Assembly: GCF_024362695.1 (NCBI RefSeq)
Contig: NC_065423.1
Coordinates: 6,503,001 to 6,567,000, forward strand
Length of the DNA stretch: 64,000 nt
Source: Pectinophora gossypiella
Taxonomy: Eukaryota; Arthropoda; Insecta; Lepidoptera; Gelechiidae
Reading direction: 5' to 3'
The notes below the pieces were generated by a model. It had not been told where the DNA came from. It ran no database searches and saw only the letters and a list, made by a program, of their open reading frames with translations. A program made the position numbers and the translations under genes. The first letter of the stretch is position 1. Each line of letters starts with the position of its first letter. This document shows, piece by piece, positions 45,201 to 55,752 of the stretch.

Positions 45201-46220
45201 CTATTTGACTCTAAGCACGCATAAACTGCTACATTATATTCTTTGGTTGACTTGACATTTGAAGTGACTAAAGAGATATAATAGAAAAAAAATCGGCATC
45301 ATAAAACTTGGTCATAGTTAGTTGTAAATTATTAAAAAGGGTGTAATAGTAAGTTATTTGTAAGTAGCACAATCGTCATAGTTGAATATATAAGAAATAG
45401 TCCTAAACGTACGAGATCCGATCATACTCGGATTAATTTGGCCAAATAATTGATTGTGATTGTTCCAAAAATTGAATTTATTTGGTGCTGTTCCTAATTT
45501 ACTCTTATAGTTTTTTCTTTTAACACCGAGAGATGAAAAGGTTAAGCGTTGTTTCGCCCCGTGCACGAGGTTTTGAGAAGTTCGGTAAATATAAACAATG
45601 CCACCTTGTTATGGAAAAAACCAAATAAAATGCAACAAAATAAAACTTACATTTTATATAATAACATTTTCTCATTTCGGCTACTTTTAATGCGCATGAA
45701 AGAACTTTTATTTAAAAACATGGTGATCTTTTTAAATAGCTTCCGAAGACCATTTTTTTATCCTATCATCATTTTAAGTTCCTTCGAGTACATAGTGAAA
45801 TTATAAATATTTATTTATATTTAAATCTGAATATTATGAAATACCTAGTCCACAGATAAAAATATACTAGTGACAGTTCAGTGCACAATATTACAATTAC
45901 GTTTTATGAAAATATAGTTTGTTTTTCTTTCTGGTCATGAAGGGAAGAAAAGTATAATTTTATGAGGTACGATTATTTTTTGATTGTACTTGTATTTACT
46001 GGTCATACATAAGGTACAGTTCTCGAGAAAATCTTTAGAATAGTTCGTCTTCGTTGGATTTTTGCTAGTGATATGAAGTTGTGAAATCGGAATAAAAGCC
46101 AGTGTATCGTTTAAGCGTCTTATCATGTTATGATTCCTTTACGAGACGCTTCCGATTTGTTCTCTTTGCAGACAGTGCAAGAAAGAGTAAATACATGGCT
46201 TCGACTAAGGAATTCAGTAC
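45201..46220. other. Intergenic, nothing recognised
   Basis: AT-rich; short open frames lack homology. Confidence 0.5.
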
Positions 46221-46227
46221 ATAATAT

Positions 46228-46460
46228 CGTCACTGAAAAGGTAAAATTACGTAAGCGCCAAAATGCCATTTCAAGAAAAAGCCGTTGAAAGTTTTTTTTC
46301 GATTTTTTATCATAACTTCTTACCCATTTATCCAATTTTGATGACGTCAACGTAAGATTACATTGTTTTTCATATTCTATGTCTAGCAATAACATATTAT
46401 AACATGGACCGCTATTTTCGGATATTTTAGCGCTTAAGTAATTTTGCCTTTCCAGTGACG
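46228..46460. mobile_element. MITE with about 40-bp TIRs
   Basis: CGTCACTGAAAAGGTAAAAT on the left and the complement of GCCTTTCCAGTGACG on the right; inner TAAGCGCCAAAAT / ATTTTAGCGCTTA. ATAT lies on both sides. Confidence 0.75.
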
Positions 46461-46464
46461 ATAT

Positions 46465-47520
46465 TATTTCTCTGAATACGCTAGCCTTACTAACTTAACC
46501 ACGACATGAAAACAATAGCTTCACTGCATTTATTAGCAAATTCAACGAGGCTTAGGAACGTGTGGAGTGTAGTGTGAGAACGTAGACTAATATTAAGATC
46601 TTATGAAAGAAAGACATTTTTAACTCGTATGTAGGTAATATAATGATCATTTTTATAAGTAGCTAAAGTCCAGTATTAAAGTGTATAATGTTTTTTTTTA
46701 TATTTAGAAGTCGCAGGATTTGTCGCATTCCTTTGTATGGGTTGGCAAGTTAGTAGAGATTGTCGAATAAGCTAAAAAAGACATGTTTTAGTAAACTATT
46801 CATATATTATTATATAGTTCACTGACGTGGTATACCGAACCACTAAAACTGATGTCCAACCAAAAAATAAACCCAGTCTCACTTCACTTGCCAACCGAAA
46901 ATCATTCAATATTTATAAATTGAAAGTTTTCCAATACAGAGTGATTACAATTTAGGAAATGCGTGTAAAATAGCTACTAGTGTCTTTATATTATAAATGT
47001 ACTTTGTGTTTAAAAATGACATTCCAAAATATATTTTTCAAGTTTCATTGCTTCCAGCTTAAACTAGTAATTTGTTTTTTTTTCCAGCAGATATGATTTG
47101 CTGTTACGTTTAATTAAGTTGTAGTGTATTATAAAAATGTAAAATTAAATTTAAATTATGTGATTTATTTATTTTTTAGGCTTGAAAATGTATTAGCCGG
47201 GGATTGTTTATTTTCTTTGTTGTATTTTATTTCAAACCTTGTTTATTTGAGTGAAGGTATATAATGATACTTTTTATATAGTGTATGCAGTCGATTGGTG
47301 AGGTACTTTAGTACAAAATATTGCTTATTTTGTAAGTTTGATGCAAGTTTGAGGTTTCATAATTCGAAAGCAATAAATACGAATGGCATTACGAGTATAT
47401 GTTGTATTATTTGTTTGTTCCTTATTTAAATCAATTACATTCCAGGCTACGTTCCAGAAAAATAATATAGATGGCGCTATCGTAATTTAACGATATAAAC
47501 ATAATCCTTTTTATTTGGAT
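46465..47520. other. Intergenic, nothing recognised
   Basis: AT-rich. GGCTACGTTCCAGAAAAA near 47451 resembles 40980-41020, so a short dispersed repeat end is present. Confidence 0.45.
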
Positions 47521-47526
47521 CAGGGG

Positions 47527-47662
47527 GCTTAGCACCGTAAGCACGCGACTCTTTCTCGCCGCGACAGAGGCCATCTGTCTCTTTCTGTGCAGTACTGTGA
47601 GAGAGTGTGATGGGTGACGTATGTCGAGGCGAGAAAGAGTCGCACGTTTACGGTGCTAAGCC
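47527..47662. mobile_element. Foldback MITE family 3, second copy
   Basis: CTTAGCACCGTAAGCACGCG ... GTTTACGGTGCTAAG, as at 5021-5156 but in the opposite arrangement. Confidence 0.8.
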
Positions 47663-49130
47663 CGCAGATTATGTAAAGAATTATGCTGTTATTTACCTGC
47701 TTTCCTTTATTTTGATCAGAATAATGGGCGGAAGATGTATTGTGCCTGTGTGTATACACACAAATACCCAAAAACAAAGCCTTCCAGCGAGGTCTGTTAT
47801 CCATGAAATTAGATGGTTAAATGAAAGAATAAATTTACAGGGCCGTCTATATTGTTTTAGGGAACGTGTCTGGAAAATCCCTCACTGAATTGTATAATTT
47901 ATTTTTAAAATTTTAGAACAGTCTATGTAAGTTGGTCAACACATCAATAAGGTAAGGTAAGGTACCTACTGTTTCTGTTTACTCACATTGATTATCCACT
48001 TTCTTCTAGGAGACTTTACAAATATTATAAACAAACATGTCCTTCCGTATGAGTTCTTTGATAAAAAATATTTTGTTATCTAAAAAAATATATAAGTAAA
48101 ACTATGTATATACGCAAATCCTTTATTGTATTTTTCTCTTAAAAGAATTAGCTGGCTAAACGAAGGTAAATCTAATTAGAATAACATATAAAGGACATTT
48201 TCTTTCTTAAAACAAGGAAAGTACCGCCAACATTCAAAACTAAACAGCATTACTCTTATTTAAAACAATTACATCGGCGTACCAAAACCAGAAACATTAA
48301 AATAAAAAATAAATTAATTCCGGGGCAAAATAAACAAAAATAAATCTTAACTATATAAGTAAGTTACCTGTCTATGGATAGACAAAAAGACTAAAGTACT
48401 TCTCTTAATAAAGTTGTAAGTATACGTTAAGATTATCATTGGAACGAATTACTAAATTATTCGTAGTAGGCAGGTAACAAAGGATTTTTTCACATAATTA
48501 CTTAATATTAAGTAGACATGTATTATATAATCATACAGGTAAGGTAAGGGTCGATCTACATCTGGCCGCATCGCATCGCACTGTTGTATTCTATCGTTTT
48601 CTGTCACTCAGATCTGTCATTAGCTAGAGCGAGAAAAAGAGCGGGAGTGCGATAATTATTAGATAATTCATAAAGGACCCGTGATAAATCCAGACATATA
48701 AGTAAAGTACAAATCAACCACAGTACAAGCGTCAATCAAAAAATAACTAAGTAAGTACTTACGAGTAGGTAAGTATTTAGATAACGACCTTAAAAAAAGA
48801 AGCCATTTCTTATTTTTATACTGCAATGGCTTTGTAGATAAACAAATTCTATATCTAAATATAAGTAGAAGTGACTTTTGACTCTTGTGTTTAGCTAAAT
48901 ATCTACTAAATTCCACAGATTTAGCTGAAGTCGCTTGTGCGATAGAGCCTAAGGATCAAATTTGAATGCGCACCGTTGTCTCCAATCACTCACTGTGCTC
49001 GCTCGGGAGGCTCTCGAGAAACGCAGGCGTCTCCAATGACGGTCCTCATCTTCATCATCGTAGAGCTAGATTTGATAAATAGTATAGATAAAATTAATAG
49101 TTTAGCTACAATTTATCTTAAGCACAGTTT
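47663..49130. other. Intergenic, nothing recognised
   Basis: AT-rich. A 54-codon frame starting MGGRCIVPVC near 47724 has no clear family. Confidence 0.4.
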
Positions 49131-49134
49131 TCAC

Positions 49135-49240
49135 TAACACAGGTTACACAGACGGCGATACGGCTCACCACCTATCACGTTGGTCTAACAAAAACCTTGA
49201 TGAGGTGTGCTGGCTACCCCAATTGGGATATATTCGTGAG
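49135..49240 (+). mobile_element. SINE family C fragment
   Basis: CCTATCACGTTGGTCTAACA and TTGGGATATATTCGTGAGCT. Confidence 0.6.
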
Positions 49241-49707
49241 CTTATAAAGTATAAAGACGTACATAAAGTCACAGTAAGCAGAGACTACAGAATTTCATTT
49301 GCTTCGATCCTGACACACTTTAAATTGTATCGGCCAAGTTAGTACCTAAATGCATGCTGTCAGACGCAAGCCTATAGAAAATTAGATACCTACTCACATT
49401 ATACATAATAAAATTGTTATAATACGCCCTCTGCTGGGTACATGTCTCCCTTCAATCTCAATCACCCAGAGGGGATATATGAACACACCCCACCACAATG
49501 CTCCGTGTAGACACTAAAATTTATGTTATTTTACACAGAGTTTTTCTCTCTGTATTTTACTCTATAACATCATGGCGACGATGGGTGTTAGGTAAGTACT
49601 TTTTAATTATTTAAAGCTAATATCTGTAATTAAAGTATTACTACAGTCGACATTTGAAAACTCAAGCTCAAGTTTTCATGTAAGTATATAAATACCTCGA
49701 AATACAT

Positions 49708-52700
49708 TCAATTCTTGATACTTACGTCTTGTAAGTCCATACTAGGTGCCTCGGACAAAAAGGTCTTGGTGCGCGCAGCGGGCGGTGGAGGGGTTTCAAT
49801 CTCCAGGGTTGGCGGGACGAAGCCTTCATAGAAGAACGTGCAGGGACCGACGTAGCCCTCAGGAGCCTTGCGACAAGTCCGTGTTATCCATGCCTGCTCA
49901 TCAAGCTTTGGATACCTGCGATGTAGAGTTATTAGGTAGGTACCTCGCATAACAGAATGTTTGCTACACCTCCACTGGAGATAGACGCAGAGTTATTGCT
50001 TGAAGAAAGGTCGCCTATGTGTCCTTGTATTTTTATTATTTTCAAAACTGTACAGCAAAGAAAACTACAATGCGACGATAAATACAGACAGAGAGATACT
50101 GAAATTTTTCAAAAATGTGTTTACGTGGTTTTCTCTGTAAGACGACATGTGGGGACCAATTCAATTCAATTCAATTCAATTCTTTATTCATAATAAATAT
50201 TACACGTCAACAAATATACGACCTACGTAACATAACTAAGTACTGATTGGTATATTGAGTGGTATACTTTCCTTTTCGGCGGATAAAAAAATTACAGGTA
50301 TAACTTATCTCTTCTTCTCTCGTGTGGGTTGTGAGGTGGATTACCAAGCTCATCAACCCTGGTGTCAGGGTTATTATTGAGCCTCCAAAGGTCCCTGACC
50401 TGACTCACGTAACCACTACTTACTTACATCAGTAAGTAGTAACTGGGACCAACGGCTTAACGTTGCGTTGCTTTCCGAAGCACGGATCATCTTACTTTCG
50501 GACAATCAGGTGATCAGCCAATCAGATGTAATGTCCTAACCAAACTAGGGAAAATAAAATTAGATGGTGTGTAAGTACTGGAATCAGTATCTATACCCAA
50601 AGCCGTAGTATTATTCCTTATTCTATGCCCCTAGTTAGGTTTCTCGAGGGATAAAATACCAAGTGGATTTAACTATCAATGCGCCCACCTGAGGATGGCA
50701 GTGAGGTCATCATACTTGTACACGCAGCAAGTGTTGGGCTCGTAGAAGCCGTCGCCGCAGTCGTAGTACCCCGGCGGGATGGTTACCGGGGGCTTTTCTG
50801 ACGTCACGTACGAACGACCTGCTGGCTCCAGGCCAAAGTCATATTCTTTCGTGTATCTGGAAATTTAACATAACATCATCATTGGCCTTATACGTCTGTT
50901 TCAGACGATTTATGACGTCATTGCCTCGAAGAAATGCACTTTCTTTCATGGCTGTGCAAGCCAATCCTAGAGCGGCAAACTCTACCGCACACTCTGCAGG
51001 AGAAGTCTCCAACTGGTGGATTGTTGTTGGTTTGATGGCGTTTCATTCTCCTGCTCGCCAGTGTGTCAAACCAGGCATGACAACATAACATAATACGTTT
51101 ATTAATATAAATAGCCTATATACCGGGTGTTAGTGACATCGTAACGAATGACGAGGGGGATGATTCAGGCTATGATTCTGAGTTAATATCAAGTGGAATT
51201 TTCTGTCGCAAAATTCATGATTTGTTTTTAGTTTTTTTTAAAGAATCAATTTGCGCTTTATTAACGCTATACAAAGTTGAAATTCAATCATATTTATCAA
51301 CTTTTTGAAAGGGCGAAGTCGGTCGGGTCCGCTAGTCACTATCATCACTACATAGTATAAAACAAAGTCGCTTTTTTGTCCCTTTATCCCAACTACGCAA
51401 CAGGTTATGATGCTGTTTTTTTAAATAAGTAGATAGAGTGATTCAAGAGGAAGGTTTATATGTATAATAACTAAATAGTGGAGAAATACTGTTATTTTTG
51501 AGGTTATTGAGGTGATGTCGTAAATAATTTCATTTTTTCCTCAGCATTGCACCAAATTCAGGTTTTAAATAAAATACATAACATAAAAAGCCTATAGGTA
51601 TACGTCCCACTGCTGGGTACAGGCCTCACCTCAATCAACCGGAGGGGGTATGCAGCATACTCCACTATGCTGTTCCACTGCGGGTTGGTGGATTTAAATA
51701 AAATAGCTTAGTAAATTAGGTACCTACCTCCTATCAGTAGGACAGCAGTAGTTCCACTCCACCTCGTCGAACTCAAGTCCATCGGGGAACACCAGTTTCC
51801 GTTCTGTCATTTTGCCTTTAACCCACTGCCCCTTCAGGATCAGTCCGTTGTCGTATGTGAGGTAACCTTCGCCATGGAAGTTACCATCCGCGAACGACCC
51901 TTCATACGACACCGCTGGAAAATCGGAAGATAAACCAATATATTTCATGCACATGCATTAAGGTAGGTCACTTCTAACCGTTGGTCCCGGCTGCATTAGC
52001 AGTCGTTAATAACCACCAATCCGCACTGGGCCCGCGTGGTGGTTTAAGGCCCGATCTCCCTATTCATAGGGAAGGCCCGTGCCCAAGCAGTGGGGACGTT
52101 AATGGGCTGATGATGATGAAATGTATGTTTATTCAGCTTTATTAAGCAATGCACGTTAGTATTATAGGATCTGTGGCAAAGCTATTATTTGCGTTTTTAA
52201 CAGGACGTATAAAAATTGAAGTAGTATGCGGGATTTACAAGGAAGTCAAAACATCTTGTATGGGGACTGTCAATGTGTTAAACATGGCTGGCGAGGAGTG
52301 GATGTTTCTACCTCTATGATGTTATGTTACGTTATAAAAAGTAGAAATTGCTGAATTTTATAAGTATTATTATGGGCCTACCTTTACTGGGAAACACGAA
52401 GGTTCCGTTTCCATCCCCGAAGATGGTCCAAGTACCTCTGTACGAGGAGTGCGTGGGGAACTCCTTTTCCACCAGGTGGGCTTTGTTCGTCCTCTCCGAC
52501 AGTGAACTGTTGGGTGAGTTAACATTTGAGAGCGCGAATTGATTGCACTCCAGCGGCTGATGTGGCCAGTGGCGGCCCTGGCAACATATTTAGGTGACGA
52601 GAGACCTCAAAGTGGCACCCCTCAGCCCCTCAAAATACAAAACCCAGTTCCCCCCCCCCCCAACCCCCAGGTTCAATCCCCTCTAGATACGGGGCTGCTG

Positions 52701-54579
52701 GCTGGAACTTGTTCGCAAGAATGCTTGACTCTCACTGTAAAGTCGCAGGCTCGAATCCAGCACGGGCCTAAACCTATGATTTTAGAAATTGGTTGTTCGA
52801 ATTCATGTTTGGATCATAAATGATTACCACGTGCTCAGCGGCAAAGGAAAACATCGTTTTCCACATTCCCGCATTTTCAGAGGTATGTGACCTAACATGT
52901 ATTGGGCTGGTTTTCCCTTCGCGGGTTGGAAGGTCAGACAGGCAGTCGCTTCTGTAAAAAACCGGACCCGTCAAATCTTCAGGTTAGGTAAGCGGTCTCT
53001 GTGCAAACTGGATAACGCTGAGGAAATGATGATGATGAGTGGCCTGAATTAAATAATATAATAAAGAGTGCTAACACGACGTGGCGTACGGTCACGAGCA
53101 TTAATATGTATACACTTTAGTACCATGTCACATTAACCTTTTTAACAAATTGAACTGTGAGTCTCACTAAATGTCAAATATGTTAGTGCGACAGAGTCCT
53201 AAAGTGGGTACATTATATTGCTCATGACTGTACCTACCTACATGGCCATCTTTATTTCGTGTTATATGCGGACAGTCGAAGTTCGGTTGCCCTAGTCACA
53301 GAGTTACCTAATCGCTACAATGATCCTTGATAAACATACTTCGTCGTCTCCTGGTAAGACTTTGACGACATGAAGATGATGTTTAGATATGTATCCCCCC
53401 CCCCCCCCCAGTCATGGACAAAAGACTCTATGGCGACACACTGTCGCCAACTGTATGTGACTTGTAAGTATAAAAGAAAATCTGATGTTTCCGTTCAGAT
53501 GCTTTTTGACTGGACGGACTTACTCTCACCATAAAGGTTCCTTTTTTACCATTTTGGTTCGGAACCCTAAAAAGAGAGAGGAAACACAGAAGAATGGTAA
53601 GGTCTTTTCATTAAAATATACCTCATCAGGTATAAGGAGTTAGATTACTCACTAACACGGAGCCTTTTGGGATTCTTGAAAATTTCTCAGGATGTCAATC
53701 CAATGAGTAAGACCTATTTCGCCATGGATTCCAGGAATTCTTGCTACCCTGTTGAGATGAACAGATTCATAACATAAATTTTATGCCGATGGTGGTGGGT
53801 AGTCAGAGGTACAAAGAGAGGTGGTGAGTGGCGTGGTAGAGGTGTAAAGTAGGATGGAGGATGCTACACCGACAAGAGCGTGGCTCTTAAATTAGTGATG
53901 ATGAGTCAGATGTACACCCATCGCAAGATGAACTAAGTAACTACCCACACCTCACTGAGCTTTCTACTACACCAACATGTTTAGAAGGATGGTGTTTGGA
54001 TGGAACAGTGCGTGATACGTCGCATGTCCCGCTGCTGACTATCCGCGCTTTGGAGGGTACGTTGGTCCCGGCTATTAGCTGTAAAACACTTCTACCGACC
54101 CGCAGCGGAGCAGCTTCGGTGGGTTATATGGGGTGGACATAGGGTGGACTATGCTCCATACTCCCTCTTACGAATATAGGCTGTTTATGTTACCTACATA
54201 CATACATACATAAACTCACGCCCGTAATCCCTAATGGGGTGGGCAGAGCCACAAGTAATCAAAGACAACTTGCAGCCACTGTTGTTGTTGTTTTATGTTA
54301 CCTATATTCTTCATAAAGAACTATAGGCTTGGCTTCACGAGAGCTTTTATTTCCTGACATTCAAAATCCCTCCAGGGCGACAGGTTGGGTCATTGGCCTC
54401 TCCATTTTTATCTAATTCTCTACGGAGATAGGTTGTCTGCTATCTGGTGACCGCCCCTCTGACATAAAAACTGGATCCGATTCTGAAATATGGAACACTC
54501 ACATGGACAGTCCGCGTGATTTACGGCTTAGAACGATAGTAGTTTTATCATCATCACCACTGTTCTTTGTCAACGGCAT
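49708..54579 (-). CDS. MORN5: MORN repeat-containing protein 5 (MORN5), complete, 5 exons, 254 aa
   Basis: Axoneme/sperm-tail-associated MORN protein in other animals; the molecular role is poorly known. Exons in coding order: 54579-54503, 52506-52382, 51914-51728, 50856-50689, 49915-49708 (TGA). Every later junction is phase-consistent (2,1,2,2), totalling 765 nt. The start MPLTKNSGDDDK is inferred from a short exon with a GTGAGT donor of the right phase. MORN units: YRGTWTIFGDGNGTF, YEGSFADGNFHGEGYLTY, LKGQWVKGKM. The family-specific part follows: EVEWNYCCPTDRR, then PGYYDCGDGFYEPNT, then AWITRTCRKA, matching the end of human MORN5. The moth protein has about 90 extra residues, mainly a proline-rich C-terminal extension (PPTLEIETPPPPAART). 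A donor-like GTAAGT lies within the last codons (49725-49720), so an alternative downstream exon is possible. Confidence 0.88.
50156..50185. repeat. (TTCAA)n microsatellite
   Basis: Five successive TTCAA units, probably the end of a retroelement tail, between MORN5 exons 5 and 4. Confidence 0.7.
50265..50590. mobile_element. MITE family 2, interrupted by SINE A
   Basis: CTTTCCTTTTCGGCGGAT on the left and AAATAAAATTAGATGGTGTG on the right of the SINE at 50310-50553. Confidence 0.7.
50310..50553 (-). mobile_element. SINE family A in MITE 2
   Basis: TCTTCTCTCGTGTGGGTTGT to TAATGTCCTAACCAAACTAG. Head missing. In MORN5 intron 4. Confidence 0.8.
51975..52112 (+). mobile_element. Tail fragment of the 5S-type SINE (or its partner LINE)
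   Basis: CCGTTGGTCCCGGCTGCATT, ACCACCAATCCGCACTGGGC and GGACGTTAATGGGCTGATGA. In MORN5 intron 2. Confidence 0.65.
52700..53040 (+). mobile_element. tRNA-derived SINE, family B, long copy
   Basis: B box GGCTCGAATCCAGCACGG, body TTTTCCCTTCGCGGGTTGG and TCAAATCTTCAGGTTAGG, tail GATGATGATGA. In MORN5 intron 1. Confidence 0.8.
53085..53235 (+). mobile_element. MITE family 7 copy
   Basis: GTCACGAGCATTAATATGTA to TACATTATATTGCTCATGAC. It shows where the family ends, which helps interpret 11584-11755. Confidence 0.75.
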
Positions 54580-54627
54580 CTTGCTGTAATTATTTATCTG
54601 TAAGTAACTAGAAGAATAATAAGAGGA

Positions 54628-54819
54628 TGTCAGTCATTAGGTTGTTCTATAGGTTGGACTCAACGGGTTACCAACGAGGAAGTTCTGCAGCAAGTTCAAA
54701 GAAAACGCGAACTTTTGCAGACCGTCAACAAGAAAACAGTTGCATATTTAGGGCATGTGTTAAGACACGAAAGGTACCATAGTAATCAGTTACCTTATTT
54801 TCTAGCTACTCCGAAATGA
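54628..54819 (+). pseudogene. Non-LTR reverse-transcriptase fragment
   Basis: Reads WTQRVTNEEVLQQVQRKREL, then KKTVAYLGHVLRHERY, stop at 54817-54819. This is the conserved end region of a common insect LINE reverse transcriptase ('TNEEVL..KREL', 'YLGHVLR'). Starts about 50 bp upstream of the MORN5 start codon. Confidence 0.75.
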
Positions 54820-55752
54820 TGTAATGTAGAAATTATGTATTACTTATACGACGCGCGCTTCGAATTTGTTATGATGATGTTTTTTTTATATTTTGACAAT
54901 TTATACTATTTGAGACAAGTATTTATGTGCCTATAGGTAATTAATACTTTACATTAATATATTTACGAGTTGTAATTTTGTAGGCAGTAACAATAATCCT
55001 GAGGGCTGTAGGCTATATTCATTGACCTCTAGGTATACTTATTCATTATTTAGATACTTATAGGTACTCAGAGGTCAGCTACTATACGCGGTCTGAATTA
55101 TGTGCCGAGAGCTTGTTTTATAAACAGCCTATAATATACGTTAGCCTATTAGTATTAGAATCAAATTCGGCACTTGTAATAAAACGTTATATTGGAAGAC
55201 GGTTAAGTCAACATAGGACCTAAAACAACAACGGGGGTAGTTCTATTATAATCCCGTAGATTTTCCTTACAGACTTCTTTTACTAACTTCTCTCGTGATT
55301 CTTACTATAAGTGAGCTATTCTAGCCTTAGAAGAAATATTTTAGGATTCTAGCCGTTCCAGAATGTTTTTTTTCTTAGATTGAATTGAAAAAACGTAGTT
55401 TTTCTATAAGTCCGATTTAAAATACACCGTGCCGCGCAAACATCTAAGTAATTTATAAAAAAGCTACTATCCAAAACATTCAAAATGAAAATGACAAAGA
55501 AACAAAATGACAGTGTCAATTTCTAATTCTGTTAACTTCTGCGTATGTGTCTTAGTAGTTTGCTATCCATTGCTGGTAAAAATCAAAAATATAATTATCG
55601 TTGCTAGTATAACGTAGTGTACAAAAAAGTCACATTTTTATATGAAGATTATTATCGTATTGGTAGTAGGATAAAGATTGTGTTCTGTTCTGTGTTGTAT
55701 ATTTGAGAAATTATCTTTATATTTAAAGTAATATAATATAAATAAAACCAAA
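54820..55752. other. Divergent MORN5/MRPS15 upstream region
   Basis: AT-rich, no further coding signal. It must contain the MRPS15 promoter; no element is assigned. Confidence 0.5.

Noticed and set aside
47724..47888. THAP-type zinc finger start (MGGRCIVPVC)
   Set aside because: The remaining Cys, His and the conserved later residues of THAP are missing.
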